Positions 44,950-59,678 of a DNA stretch of 64,000 nucleotides are shown here, piece by piece (position 1 is the first letter of the stretch; each line of letters starts with the position of its first letter). Below the pieces are notes generated by a model. The model had not been told where the DNA came from and did no database searches. It was given only the letters and a program-made list of their open reading frames with translations. The stretch is from Hypomyces perniciosus. Its lineage: Eukaryota > Ascomycota > Sordariomycetes > Hypocreales > Hypocreaceae. The translations under genes and the position numbers were made by a program. The stretch covers positions 620,001 to 684,000 of the forward strand of contig SPDT01000005.1 of NCBI GenBank assembly GCA_008477525.1, given 5' to 3'.

Positions 44950-45468
44950 AAAAAGACGGAGCCAGGAAGAAAAGACTGAGTTTGATCTCTACTCTCGGTA
45001 TGAAGTATGAAGATCAGGTACGGAATTAATATGGAGACTTGGGCCTGAAGAACGCCACAAGAAAGACTGAAACAGCGGGGTTGGCGGAGCCTAAAGAGTC
45101 CGCTAACGTGAGCCCGAACTTTTAATGCTGTGTTTAAGGGGCCTTTGCATGCGGTTAAGTTTGGATCACCACATCATATGGATGCCTAATACAGAGTGCC
45201 TTTGGGGCCGAAATGGTCTAGCAACATCTCATTTTTGGTACGCCGTATACGCCGATCTACCTCATACATGGTATCCAGTATTACAAGCAAAAACACGCTC
45301 CTGTGGAATATACAACTTCATAATACAACGTGAACCCCCTTTGTCGTACGTCGTAGAAGTTCGTTAAAAGAATCAACCGAAACCCCCTAACCGGAAACCG
45401 TGGGACGGCGCGCTCTGTCGACCGTATTATCCGCATGCGCCGGACAAAAGAACACAATAAAATAGCAA
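44950..45468. other. Intergenic
   Basis: 519 nt: promoter of the rhodanese-type gene and 3' flank of ADA2. Nothing else seen. Confidence 0.5.
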
Positions 45469-47112
45469 TCAAGCTTTGCCGACCCATCCTGCGTTGCTGA
45501 AAAAGTCAAATATCCTCGCACCCTTTTGGGAATCCAACCTACAGATCTCCTTAGCCTGCTTCTTCTTAAGCATCCCATTGCTTTTGAGGGCTTCTTTGAG
45601 GATTTGCTCCTTGATCATGAGGTATGGCTTCGGCTGCAGCCGCACTACCTCACACAGCTTTGCCTCTTCTGGTGTGAGTAGGTGTAGATCGGGGGCGTTC
45701 TCTTGACTCAGCTGGAGCGGTTGTACACCTGAGATGGGTTGGGGAACATATTTTTGTCTCGTAGGCCCATGACCATTCACACCGTTGATGCCATTGACCC
45801 CGTTCACACCGTTGGTATGGCCATTAGTCAGGGCCTTGCTGTCCTCGCCATTCACTTCGCCATTCGTCTGTGGTGCTGGCCGGAGTGGCAGCTCCGGCGC
45901 AATGAGAAGAGCAGCTCCGCTTGGTGGCTCTGGTTGTGGGGGCGCTTTTGAACGCTGGCTGGATGCCAGCCGCTCCCTGTCCATAGAACCCATAGGAATA
46001 GCCTTCTGTATTCGCTGAGACTTTTCGGTTTCATACTTCTCTCCGCTCCGTAAGTCTCCGATCCGTAGACTGCGCCATTCCTGGAGCTGGGTGATTGCTT
46101 GTCTGAGGTTAAGCTCATCCTGGAGGCCCTGGGTGAAGTCCTCAAAATCGTTGTGGTTCATGATACGGGCAAAAGGCTTTGCTTTCTGCAGAAGATCCTT
46201 CTCCTCCTTGGTCCGCTTTTTCTCAAGCTTGGTGTTCTCGCGGTAGTCCAGCAAGTTGTGCTCAAATACCACCTTCTTACGCTCAACACGCTGTGTCAAC
46301 CGGCAGTTGTAGATATCCATGACAGTCAGCTTTAGCTCCATCTCTGGCTCCAACTCCCCGGTTCGGGGATTCAGACCATCACCAGGATCAAACTGCATAA
46401 GCTGAATAGCCTCTTCTGCCTCGTTGGCATACTCAGTTTCGAACTCGAGTCGACCTGGCATGTAACCCTGAATTTCGTGACAACTGGGGACACTAGCTGT
46501 TGGTTTGGTCTTGGGTTGCAGAGCTGGCGCATTCTTGGCGGCCTCCCTTCGCTCCTCTATCCGCCGCTTTTTGCGCGCCTGGAACTCCTCTCGGGGGATT
46601 TCATTCGCCAGCTCAGAATCATGAGGGCTGCATCTCTTTGGGAGCGGGAAGTTGGGCGAGTCGACATAGGTCTCGAGATAATGGTCGCGAACTTCGTCCT
46701 TTTCGCGGAAGCCGCCAATATGGTCGGCAATATCTGCCCACGAGCCTAGTCCGTATATCTCTGCACCTTCCAACAGTAGTAACTCCTCGTCGGCACCCCA
46801 TTCTCGGTCGAATATCGGGAACGAATTCTGTTCAATGACGCGAAACGAGTGCGTGGCGGGATCATGGGCATTACGGGACTCGCCTTTGGCAAAACAAGGG
46901 ACACAAAGGTCGAATTCTGAACATACTGGGTCTGCACACCTAATACGGACCTTGCGCGCGCATTCATGTCAGCAGCCGTAAGTGGCGTCGCAAACCATCT
47001 GGGGGCAGACAAGGCTTACCGTCGACGTAATATCACAAGAACAGACGTCACAAACGTATTTGACACCGCCTTCGCCTCCCCTTGTCGCTGTCTTCTTGCG
47101 AATAACGCCCAT
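45469..47112 (-). CDS. ADA2: Transcriptional adaptor Ada2 (SAGA/ADA complex)
   Basis: Two exons on the complement: 47020-47112 and 45469-46950, giving 524 residues. Ada2 binds and activates the Gcn5 acetyltransferase in the nuclear SAGA and ADA coactivator complexes. The start [12 protein letters not shown] is the usual N-terminus in filamentous fungi. A ZZ zinc finger spans about 18-62 (VCDVCSCDI, then [18 protein letters not shown]); a SANT domain follows ([48 protein letters not shown]); the middle helical region carries [20 protein letters not shown]; a SWIRM domain closes the protein ([20 protein letters not shown] to FFSNAGWVG). Before SWIRM is a low-complexity [20 protein letters not shown] tract. 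The gene is divergent from the galactose uridylyltransferase gene. Confidence 0.95.
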
Positions 47113-49328
<2,216 letters not shown>

Positions 49329-49441
49329 ATTATTAAATGCCCTATCTATAGACAATTGTCGTTGTTGTCTGTCTGTACATCAATACATTATATCCAATGC
49401 CGTCATTGCCACGACCGGAGCCCAGCCGCGTAGTCTTTCAT

Positions 49442-50010
49442 CTAGTTGAGTTCGACGTAGTGGTCCCGAACCATGGGCATCCAGATCAGAGCAGTCGTGG
49501 CCAGCGTAAACGGGAACAGCTGCGGCACACCAAGAGTCATGCTCTTGAACACGAACAACTCACTGGCGAAATGTCCCAGTGCCACCACATATGTCCATAT
49601 TGCGATGTTGTACATGGGGCCAATGTGCAGGTTATACGCCGCATAGCACCGCACGATGCAGGTGATGAGCGTCCAGGTTCCGAACAATCTGCCCGCGAGG
49701 GGTGTCAGCTGGTCGGCTGCCTGGGGGTCCTTTTGGGCCGGGACGAGCTTGTTGGCCGCATCCTCCGGGTTGAACTTGGCGGAGGCGGGAGGGAGCTTGG
49801 GGTTTCGTATGAAGCGGCCATTGTAAACGCGTCGGGAGAAATGGAGGGTTGTGTAGGCTTGGAGGGAATTGCCGATAGAGACGACGGAGAGCTGATGCTT
49901 GGGTTAGTGACGCTGTAGAGTCGATTAGAGCCATTGGAACCACTCACGATGAGCATGTAATAGGGCAAGATGCCCTTTGCGGGAGGAAGAAGAGACTGGA
50001 TGAAGTCCAT
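49442..50010 (-). CDS. ERG28: Ergosterol biosynthesis scaffold Erg28
   Basis: Two exons on the complement: 49948-50010 and 49442-49891, giving 170 residues. Erg28 is a small ER membrane protein that tethers the sterol C4-demethylation enzymes (Erg25, Erg26, Erg27) in ergosterol synthesis. About four hydrophobic helices are visible. Family motifs include LPYYMLI at the exon 1 end, LSVVSIGNSLQAY, RLFGTWTLITCIVRCYAAYN, YNIAIWTYVVALGHFASELF and a C-terminal LIWMPMVRDHYVE. The exon 1/2 junction is in phase 0 with donor GTGAGT. The gene lies 372 bp from, and divergent to, another ER lipid gene. Only 113 bp separate its stop from the GAL7-type stop, so their 3' UTRs may overlap. Confidence 0.94.
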
Positions 50011-50382
50011 GGTTGATAGAGGAATTGTTGGCTGATGATGATGATGATGGTGGTAGTAGTACTTGGGCTGGTTGAATTAGTAGAGGTAGTAATCCGGGAT
50101 ATTATGGCGCTTGCTTGGAGCTGTCTGGTTTGCGGCGCGATTACAAAATTGACGGTCTACTACTCCGTACTAGGTATTAAAAGTCGACTTAATGTCAATA
50201 TTTATAGACCAATGGGAGGTCTTTTTAAACTCATTTTTTTGTTTCTACGGAATCGCTAGGTAGCTGTTGGAGGGGACCCTTGTGTCCCAACATTTACGGC
50301 ACTCGACCACATTTCTCCCACCCACCAATTCCTCGATTCTACACCACCCCACCTCATTATACTCGGTTATCGTCGAAGAGCC
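50011..50382. promoter_or_regulatory. Compact divergent promoter of ERG28 and IFA38
   Basis: 372 bp between the two start codons. Contains a CCAAT box (50209-50213), a TACTCCGTA word (50161-50170) and a C/T-rich part next to the IFA38 start. I looked for an SREBP-type site and saw no good match. Confidence 0.5.
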
Positions 50383-51467
50383 ATGGACTCAATTACGGCT
50401 TTTCTCCAGGACGCGCCTACTGTCCCACAGCCTGTCCAGTGGGCTTTGGCTGGAATTGGAGCTCTCTTCCTCTGGTCGAAGCTCTTTAGCTACCTACAGC
50501 TGGTGCTCAGCGCATTCTTGCTGGGTGGCACCAACGTGCGCTTCCCTCTCTCATCAGCCTCGACCTGTTGAATGGACTTTGTTTGCATCACTAACATTCG
50601 ATATAGCTCCGCCAATATGGAAAACCTGGCACTTGGGCTGTCGTGACCGGTGCTTCCGATGGTCTGGGCAAGGAGTATGCCCTGCAACTCGCTGCCAAGG
50701 GCTTCAACCTCGTTCTCGTTTCCCGAACCCAGTCGAAGCTCGATACTCTGGCGAAGGAGATTGAACAAAAGTACACTGGAAAGGGAATTCAGATCAAGAC
50801 TCTGGCGATGGACTTTTCCCAGGACAATGATGCGGATTATGAGAGGCTCCAGGAGCTCGTGCAAGGCCTTGATGTTGGCATCTTGATCAACAATGTCGGC
50901 CAGAGCCACAGCATGCCCGTCCCGTTCCTGGAGACACCCAAGCAGGAGCTCCAGAACATTGTCACTATCAACTGTCTTGGAACTCTCAAGGTCACTCAGG
51001 TTGTCGCCCCCATTCTCCAGAAGCGGAAGCGTGGTCTGATCCTGACCATGGGCTCCTTTGGCGGCTGGACTCCCACCCCTTACCTGGCGACTTACTCTGG
51101 CAGCAAGGCTTTCCTGCAACAGTGGAGCAATGCCCTATCATCCGAGTTGGCTGATGATAACGTTGATGTCTACTTGGTCCTGAGTCATCTTGTCACGACT
51201 GCCATGAGCAAGATCCGTCGCCCTAGTCTGCTTATCCCGACCCCTCGCGGATTTGTGAAGGCTGCACTGGGCAAGGTCGGGCAGGGTGCGTACCAGACCG
51301 CCCCCAACACGTACACTCCTTGGTGGAGCCATGCCTTTATGTTGTGGGTGGTTGAGAACGTCCTTGGTGTGAACAGCCCTGTGACGATTTGGTATAACAA
51401 GAAGATGCACATTGATATCCGTCGCCGAGCCCTCCGCAAGCAGGCTCGTGAGGCGAAGAAGCAGTAA
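50383..51467 (+). CDS. IFA38: Very-long-chain 3-ketoacyl-CoA reductase (Ifa38-type SDR)
   Basis: Two exons: 50383-50535 and 50607-51467, giving 337 residues. It performs the NADPH-dependent 3-keto reduction in the ER elongation cycle that makes very-long-chain fatty acids for sphingolipids. An N-terminal helix (about 20-50) anchors it in the ER membrane. The short-chain dehydrogenase core has the cofactor motif TGASDGLG (65-72), NNVG, the catalytic Asn in TINCLGT, the catalytic Ser in MGSFGGW (about 201) and YSGSK (Tyr214, Lys218). The tail is basic ([15 protein letters not shown]), as in ER-resident members. The start MDSITAFLQ and the splice junction [17 protein letters not shown] match the usual fungal gene model. 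It shares a compact promoter with ERG28. Confidence 0.94.
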
Positions 51468-52081
51468 TTGCTGGTCACATGAAAACAACTGGATGGGTAA
51501 AAGGGGCTGGATGGATTAAAAGGAGGGATGTGTATGGGCTTGATATGACATTAATGCGCCTAGTCACGGTAATAGAAACTGTGTGAAAAAATAGTAATAA
51601 TTGAACCTGTTACTAGTATCCATATATATGCCGTTTGCCATCTTTATTTTCATTTCCATTTTCATTGCCTTGCTTCAAGTTGAAGTGATTGATTGCGCGT
51701 GCTCGTGAATTTGACGCTCTGCGTGGGGCCTGCGCTTGGCTCACCTGCGGACTAATCAGGACTAGCGCGATTCAACGCCAGGGACGAAAAATAATGCGAG
51801 CTGTGCCAACCTCCCAGTGCTACTCCAAAATAAAGAAGTTCTTGGATCGTGTTTCTCAACGGCGGTCGCCAACGTCATCTTTTCCCTCACAAGCCCGCCA
51901 TTTCGTCTTCGATCGCCGGCAGGAGCTTCAGCTAGCGACGCGAAGTTCCGGATTGCGCCATCGCCGACTGTGCGATCCGTTCTTCATGCTCTGACAGCGC
52001 GTTCTCGATCTCGCTCTCGCTCAGCATCCACGGCATTGGTGAAGCAGCCTTCGCCCGGCCTCGATCGACCTGGTGCCCGAC
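51468..52081. other. Intergenic, upstream of the nucleoporin gene
   Basis: 614 nt: 3' flank of IFA38 and promoter/leader of the Nup157/170 gene. Nothing specific seen. Confidence 0.5.
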
Positions 52082-55000
52082 ATGTCGTTTCCCACGGCCA
52101 CGCCGGTGCGCCCGGTGCCTGGCGCATTCTTGAACACGCCGGCTATTGCTTCGAGATACCAGACCGGCCATGATCCTGTGCGTCGGCAACTGTTTCCCAT
52201 CTCGGAGGGCCAGAATCCCCAGGGTCCCGCGGTAACGACTGCTGGCAGAGCGACGACAGCAGCACCTCGAGGCGCGGTACCGACGGCTTCGACAGCAGTG
52301 GCGGCAACGGGTGCCAATGTGGATGGCGGAGGACTGACGCCTCTGAATCCATTGCCGCCTCCACGCGTCGAGAACATCCCCCCTGTGCTAAAGGCGGCCA
52401 AGGCCATCAATTCCTTCCTGCAGCTCGACGAGAGCTTCCCAGACCTCGATTCGTATTGCAGACGTAAGTTTGCCCGTGTTTAGCTTGAGAACCATTGACT
52501 GACGTATCATTTTGAAGAGGGAGCATCATCCGACTATGAACTCCCCGGCCCCGACTCCGCCTGGGCTCCGTTCCAAAAGACGAACATGTACCCGATACCG
52601 AATCAAATTTTCGATCACTACAATACCGGCCAGCTGCAGACGCTCATGGGACTGTTTGCTGAGATCAACCATGCATGGGTTCTGATTGACAACTCCCTCT
52701 TCCTTTGGGATTATACCCACTCTGACCCTGAACTCATTGGGTTCGAGGACCAGCCACATACGATCCACGCGGTTGCACTCGTTCCCCCAAAGCCCGGCAT
52801 CTTTGTCAACACGATCACGCACATCCTCGTAGTGGCCACATCTTCAGAAATGATCCTATTAGGTGTGTCTGCGGTAGACACCCCGGCAGGGACCAAGTCT
52901 GTTACTTTGTATCAGACAAAGATGGTTCTTCCTATTCGGGGCAATGATATCCGCGTCATCAGTGGTTCGGCGGATGGGCGCATCTTCTTTGGAGGATGCA
53001 GCGACGTCGACATTAACGAACTTTACTATCAGTCTGAGGAAAAGTGGTTTTCGAATCGGTGTGGTAGAATCAACCATTCGAATCCGGGCTGGTCCTCAGT
53101 CGTCACTTTACAATCTGGCTTCTGGTCCCAAAAGGACCTCGAGCATTTGGTGGATATCGTCATTGATGACACGAGGAAGCTCATCTACACCCTTTCGAAC
53201 AAGTCAACCATTCGAACTTACCACATGGAGGCTCCCGACCGGCTGAATAAAGTGATTGAAAAGACGAAGATGCATTGTCTGCGAGACATTGCGCACATGA
53301 TCACGCAGTCGAAGCTTTTGAGCGACCGAACGAACATTGTGTCCATCAGCCCCATTTCAAAGCAAGAGGCCTCAAAGCTACATCTCATGGCGTTAACAGA
53401 CACCGGCTGCCGCCTCTTCTTCAGCGCAACAAACGCATCTTCCTATCTATACGGATCTCAGGCCAATTTGGCGCCACAGAGTATGCAGGTCCAGTTTATT
53501 AAATTTCCTCCGTCACCAACTTCTCGACGATCCGTGCAATTCGGCTCCCAACCTGCGGGAGAATCAGTGGTTGATTTAGATTCGGCCATGTTGGTGGCAA
53601 GCAGACAAGGCGCCCGGTTTGCCCCAGGCTTCTTTTTGGATTTCGTCAGCAAGAGGGATGACCCCAACTCGGATTCGTTGTTTGTGGCAGGCCCGGAGAC
53701 TGGCAGGATAAAACGCACATCACCCAACACCCCGTTGAGATACTTTGAGCAAGCAAGTTGGATTGATATTGGCAGTCGAGCTGAGGCTGTGGGATTGATC
53801 ACAAAGCCATTTGCTGCTGCTCCTCAGCCGGTTGGATTTGGAAATGAATTGGCTGTTCAGTTTGATGAGCCGCCCAGCGAGTTTGCTGTCCTCACCAACA
53901 CGGGAATTCATGTCATTCGGCGGCGTCGGCTTGTGGATACCTTTGCAGCCGCAATTCGGGACGCTCCTGGGGATGAGGCCTTAGATCTGATGTGTAGGCG
54001 CCTCATCCAGCTCTATGGCCGCGTGGAAACCGTCGCAACAGCCCTCGCCGTGGCTTGTGGTCACGGTGGTGACTCTAGACCCGGCGCTGTGAAGGCGATC
54101 GATCAGGCCACTGAAGATCGTGCACGGGGGCTTTTCGTCGATTTTGGTGGTCAGCCTACGATTGTGGAAACAGATGGATCATCCCTGACAACAGATTCAG
54201 TCAAGCTGTCCTCGCGACATGATGCATTGGCACTGTATCTCTCAAGACTGATCCGGAAACTCTGGAAAGCCCCCGTCATTCAATCAGGGGTTGCACCCAA
54301 TGGAACCATCTCCGTCATCTCTACAATACCTCTTGCTAAGCTTAGTACCACCCAAGAAAACCTCGAGCGGCTAAGAAGATTCATTGCAGCCAACAAGGGT
54401 CTCATTCAGGGGATGTCAGGCCCTTCAGACTTGCAACGAGTCTCGAGTCGGCAAGAGGAGGTGGCACTGCAGGCTGAGCACCAGGCGCTTCATGCTCTTC
54501 AGAAGCTGATGGAAAGTATATCGGAAGGCATATCGTTTGTGCTTATGTTGTTCGACGAGCGCGTTTCCGATATTTTCACTAGATTGGATGACATGGCGCG
54601 ACAGGAGCTCAGAGACCTGACCTATGAGAAGCTTTTCTCACAAGCAGATGGCAAGGATCTTGCCAAGTTGCTTGTCAAGGCCATTGTCAATCGTAACATT
54701 GAAAGCGGCTCAAATGTTGAGACAGTCGCGGATGCGTTGCGAAGGAGATGTGGCAGCTTCTGTAGTCCGGATGATGTGGTCATCTTTAAGGCTCAGGAGT
54801 CGCTCAAGAGGGCATCAGAGCAGCCCCTTAACACCAACCAATCAAGGGTTCTCCTTAACGAGAGCTTGACACTCTTCCAAAAGGTGGCTCGGAGTCTGAC
54901 ATATGCCAATCTGCAGAGCGCGATTGCTCAGTATATCGACCTGAAGTACTACGCTGGCGCTATCCAACTGTGCCTCTATGTTGCCCGAGAGCAGGACAGG

Positions 55001-56441
55001 GGTAACACTGCCCTGATGTGGATCAACGAAGGCAAGCCTGCAGCTGACCCACGCGCGGGTGCCTTTGGCGAGAGAAAGAGGGCGTATGACTTGATTCATG
55101 AAGTCCTCCGTCATCTTGATGCTGCTTCGGGCGCTGAACCACTCACAGTCGACGGACGGCCGACTCTCATTGCGACAAAGAGAAATGAAGCGTATGAAGT
55201 CGTCAACGGATCAGACGATGAGGTATTCCACTTTGACCTGTATGAGTGGTACATTGAGCAAGGGTGGACGGAGCGGATCCTTGGTATTGACTCACCTCAT
55301 GTCATCACATTTTTGCAGCGGTTGGCTGGGACCAATGTGGAGCATGCCGATCTGTTGTGTCGGTTTTACACCAACCGCAGTCGCTTTTTCGACGCTGCCG
55401 AGGTGCAGGCGGAGCTCGCTAATTCAGACTTCGCCATTGGCATCAAGGATCGGATCAGGCTTCTCAGTCTCGCTAAGGCCAATGCTAACGTGGCGACTGT
55501 TGGTGTCAGCCGACAGCAGCAGCAGAGACTCAATCATGAGGTGACTGATTTGCTCGAAATCGCCAATATCCAAGATGACCTCCTGGGACGGTTGATAGCA
55601 GATGACCGGATTGATATGGAGAGGAAGGTTGAGATTGAAAAGGCTCTCGATGGCAAGATTATTGGCCTTTCAGAGGTAAGGAGACATTCCACGTATATGA
55701 TGCTGTATGATGGTGACTGACTGTGGCTTGCAGCTCTTCAACGACTACGCTGACCAGGCGGGCTATTATGATCTCTGCCTGCTCATTTACCATACAGCCA
55801 ACTACCGTAATCCTACGACCATTTCGGGAACTTGGGAAAACCTGATTTCACAAACTCACGATGAAGTCATGGCGAGACACGAGGCTGCGGAGCCTGGCAT
55901 GCCGTTACCCCCTTGGCCATATGAGGCTGTCACGAGCAAGATTCAGAACATTGCCCACCACACCTCGCTAGATAGCTTCGTTTTCCCAATCCAAACACTT
56001 CTCCCGCAACTTTGCCGATACGCTGTCGCTTACCAGCAAGACGCCACCATTGGCGCCGATCCTACCTGGCCCGTCCAGCTCTTTCTGTCCCTCGGTGTAT
56101 CTCACGACATGATTGTTAGAGTGTTGGAGAACATCTTTGACACGCAAGACTACGGATTCAGTGGCATGGTGCGCAATCGCGTCATCGAGGTCATTGTCTA
56201 CGTGGTGAACGACTGGGTGGCAGAAGTGCGACGACGTGGCGGTGCCGGTAAGGGCGGCTCGCTTGGGCCTGCGGTCGGCGACTTGCTTCAACGGTGTGAA
56301 GCTGCGCTGCCGCCGCCTGGACACGGCCATAACAACGGCGGCGCTGATTTGGCAGATGTGCGACGGGTGCTGAAGATGCTACGAAGGGAGGTGGCTGGCT
56401 TGGTAGAGAGGGTGCCAACAGGCAGCCTCAGGTTTATGTGA
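52082..56441 (+). CDS. NUP170: Nucleoporin Nup157/170 (Nup155 family), inner ring
   Basis: Three exons: 52082-52463, 52518-55675 and 55734-56441, giving about 1415 residues. Nup155-family proteins build the inner ring of the nuclear pore and contact the membrane and Nup93-type complexes. The N-terminal ~110 residues are Pro/Thr/Ala-rich and disordered. A beta-propeller follows, including LQLDESFPDLDSYCRRQGAS, FQKTNMYPIPNQIFDHYN, LIDNSLFLWDY and IRVISGSADGRIFFGG. The C-terminal half is an alpha-solenoid (LYGRVETVATALAVACG, LLVKAIVNRNIESG, FYTNRSRFFDAAEVQAELA). Introns of 54 and 58 nt keep frame, rebuilding RRQGASSDYE and GLSELFNDYADQ. Fungi may carry one or two of these paralogues (Nup157, Nup170); the symbol is for the family. 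Confidence 0.93.
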
Positions 56442-58304
56442 GCGAGTTAGAGATACATAACATACAGGCGGCGGCGGGGAGCAGAGTGGCAGGGAGGGGG
56501 AAGTAATGTCTTTTCGTTTTAGGTGTGTGCAGGGCAAAGCAAAGGAAAAAGAACAGCAGAATCTGGTTTGTGATGGCGCCAATGGCAGGGTCCAATTGTT
56601 GTATAAGACACACTCACACACACGCAAGTAGGATGTATGTAGTATTATGCGAGGGAAACCGTTGTTTTTCAGTGGTGGGCGGATCCGTCGCCCTTTCGGT
56701 AGAAGAGAGAGAGAGAGCTGGCATTTAGTGGAGGACGTTTGGCATTTGACACCTCATCGGACATGTTTGACAGCGTGAATAGCTTCATATTGCTTTGGTT
56801 TTCGCCTGGTGGATGCCTGTGAAGATGCCAGGGCGTAAGTGAGTAAGACGCCCCTTTTTCGGTGAAGCCGGGGCTTCGAATATGAAAATGGCTCAAAGAG
56901 GAGTGAGTATTCTAGCTTGTGATCAAACGGGACATTGCCGTTGGACAGAATCCTAAATGTGATATAAGTATCTCGTTTTTCGCTGTCATGGTATTCGCTC
57001 TACTTGGTGAGGCGAACAAGACAGACCGCCTCATTGTGAGTTGGCTAAGGCGTGCGAATGGATTTGTGAGGCTTAATTGGGGGAGATGCAGGACGGTGCA
57101 GAGACTAAGGTGGGAATGTGAGAGATGAGTACGTGGTAGAGTGTCAGTTGATATTTAAAGGGACTTTATTTGATGAGGTGACGGGATGTATAAAGAGGGG
57201 AGAAGTTGGCATCGTGATGGACCATGACTCTGCTGATACAGATCTCAGGATGGACCGGCCTGGTCTATGGGTTTAATTCTCTTGACATTCTTTTTATGCC
57301 TTCGTTTTGAATAGTGTTATTTTAATACTTTCTTGATTTAATATGCCAAAGAAACAAATTAGTTCGACTTCTATCCAACAAAATCATCACCATACAGCCA
57401 TACGTTTTTGCCGAACTGTTCGGCCTTTCGATCCCTGACATATATAAACCACTCGTCTTGTCGGTCGATTACCCATGTTTTCTAGCTCATACGCTTTACG
57501 CCCGTTTATTTGCAAACACGAGTCTCCCATGACGGAAGGACTGGGCTGTTGGTGTATTGAGCCTCGAGGTTGCGGGTGTCCGCCAGGTCTCCCGTAGGCA
57601 GGGCACCGAACCTCGGTCTTTGTTTTAATGATGATGCTACATAGTGGTGGTGGTGACGCTGACGTCTTGGACTCTCGGAGTTGGTCGATTTAGATAAATT
57701 TTCTTTGACTATTCCTCTGATTGTTATTGCTTCTTCTAAAGGGTTCGAAGGTTGGGTTACTGCGATTTTGTACTACCACATTGGATTATTGCTGGCATTT
57801 GTGGGTGGTAAAAGGGTAAAGAGAAGGAAAGATGGAGTATCTGATAGATCACTTTTGGTACTTATGGGATGTCTTCACTGCTCCTCGGCCTCTGTGCCTG
57901 TGTCCGTGCCGGCATTATCACGGGTGCAGAGTAGACACCCAAATATCATTCTTCCAAGGCTTGCTGTTGATGCATCGATGAATGATATCACGGTATGGCT
58001 CGTCATTTTTATGAGGAAGTGTTTGAGAGATGGTCATGATCATTAACGGCCATTATGGCTGCCGTTGTGAGTATGAATGATTATCCATAATATAAGGTAA
58101 TTTATATAATCTTCTGAAAAGTGGTTGCATTTCGTCCTTTGACTCTGCCAAGAGGATTCATGTGACATCCCCCGCGACTTCTCGGACACTTGTCAAGTAT
58201 ATATTTACGTCGTCGGTGTCATCATCACTATCTGGTTACTTGTTGAATCATACTTACACGATTTGCCTCGGTCATTTTCTTTCAGCGAATACCTCTTGGT
58301 GAAA
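56442..58304. other. Intergenic
   Basis: 1.86 kb between the nucleoporin and methyltransferase genes. A GA run sits at 56706-56718. An open frame at 57.7-58.0 kb starts without ATG and resembles nothing. No gene supported. Confidence 0.55.
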
Positions 58305-59340
58305 ATGGCTTCTGGCGCGAACCTCGCCTCTATGGCGAAGAATCTCTCCAATACGTTCCAGAACATCGATAAACACGCAGTGGATGAGCAGAGTATGCTT
58401 CTCGCCTCTCGCAAGATGATGTCATCCCTTGCGACTCCGCTGGTGTCCCAGATGGGATTTACTGAGAAATCCACTGAGGCCGTATCTCTGTTGGACAGTG
58501 CCTGTGGGGCGGGCGTGTTCACTCAAAAGGTGCAGACTATACTGCCCAAGGATGTGCTCCAAGTCAGCTCCTTTGTGTGTGCGGATAGCTCTGCGGGGAT
58601 GGTCAATCTGACGAAGAAGAGGATTGATGCCGAGGGATGGGTGAATGCGGAGGCAAAGGTGTTGGATGCCATGGTATGACTAGTTCCACCTTAGTGAGCT
58701 GATGATGTTTGTGGCTAATGAAGAGAACTTTGGCAGGATACTGGACTTCCGGAAAACTCGTTCAGTCATGTGGCAGTTACCCTGGGACTCCATATCATCC
58801 CAGACCCTGACGCTGTGCTGAAAGGTAAGATGGCATTGACCTCCTTTGGGAAGACAGAGCTGACGTGAGTACATCCTAGATTGTAGGAGGGTTCTCAAAC
58901 CTGGAGGCATCTTCGGTGCCACAACTTACACAAGTAGCACTAGCCATCGCTTCTGGTACCCGGATATGCGATCAGCCTTTGAATCACTTCCATTTGATGC
59001 CCCTTGTCCGGATGAAATTCCGATGCAGATGCACAAGTCTGGCCATTGGTATGACCCGGCGTGGATCGAGCAGCATCTCAACGAACAGGGCTTCAAGGAC
59101 GTGCAGGTCAAAGTGACTCCCGGGGGCTATCACGTAGACAGTGCGTCGGAGTTTGTTGCGACTTATGGAATGATGATGCCGTGGCTGATGAATGCGTTTT
59201 GGAGTGAGGAGATGAGAACAGCGCATCCTGTGGAGGAAGTGAAGGGGCTTATTAAGAAGCATCTGGAGGAGAAATATGGTGGTCAGGGGTGGGATATAGA
59301 CTGGGAGGTTATCAGCATGACTGGAATGGTGCAGAAGTGA
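58305..59340 (+). CDS. SAM-dependent class I methyltransferase
   Basis: Three exons: 58305-58673, 58737-58824 and 58880-59340, giving 305 residues. Motif I is LLDSACGAGVFTQKV (about 62-76), binding S-adenosylmethionine; VCADSSAGMV follows as the acidic second motif, then SHVAVTLGLHIIPDPD, and CRRVLKPGG marks the post-core strand. The third exon acceptor was set at 58880 because only this choice keeps frame and gives the common VLKDCRRVLKPGG; a nearer AG at 58887 would break it. The substrate is unknown: such UbiE/LaeA-like small-molecule methyltransferases act in secondary metabolism or detoxification in fungi, but no biosynthetic genes lie next to it. The C-terminus (MTGMVQK) is typical of intact members. 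Confidence 0.82.
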
Positions 59341-59678
59341 TAGGGTTAAGATGGCTGTTGTATGAAGGACCATCTTCCATGTTGATATCGTACCCTAACC
59401 CTGGTTGGGATTGTGGCGCGTGGCCCCTGCTGAAGGGTGAAGACAGTGGCGTGTCCTCAGTCCCACTATCCCCCTGTATCGCAGCACTATCTATCTATCC
59501 GTGCTCCGTACGAAGTACTCCATACTCCGTCTTCAACCTCGAAATAATAATAGTCAACATCAGCAGCAGCGCGGCAGATGGAACGAGTCATGTGTTGTTA
59601 AGAATTGAGAACGCCCATCCGATAAGAGGAAAGCAAAGAATGCCGTACCATTGACTCTGTCTTCCTCGATTGCCCACT
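59341..59678. other. Intergenic
   Basis: 338 nt, with overlapping TACGAAGTA/TACTCCGTA words near 59507-59530. No gene. Confidence 0.55.

Noticed and set aside
50011..50382. SREBP-type sterol element in the ERG28/IFA38 promoter
   Set aside because: The C/A-rich patch near 50335-50355 does not match the TCA-x-x-CCAC form well enough.
57540..57610. Possible tRNA-like or structured RNA around GCCTCGAGGTTGCGGG
   Set aside because: No complete cloverleaf or T-loop box could be assembled.
57681..58046. + strand open frame of about 121 codons with a hydrophobic stretch
   Set aside because: Starts at TTG, no splice partner, no family-like motif.
58887..58890. Nearer AG acceptor for exon 3 of the methyltransferase
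   Set aside because: It breaks the reading frame; the acceptor before 58880 gives the common DCRRVLKPGG.
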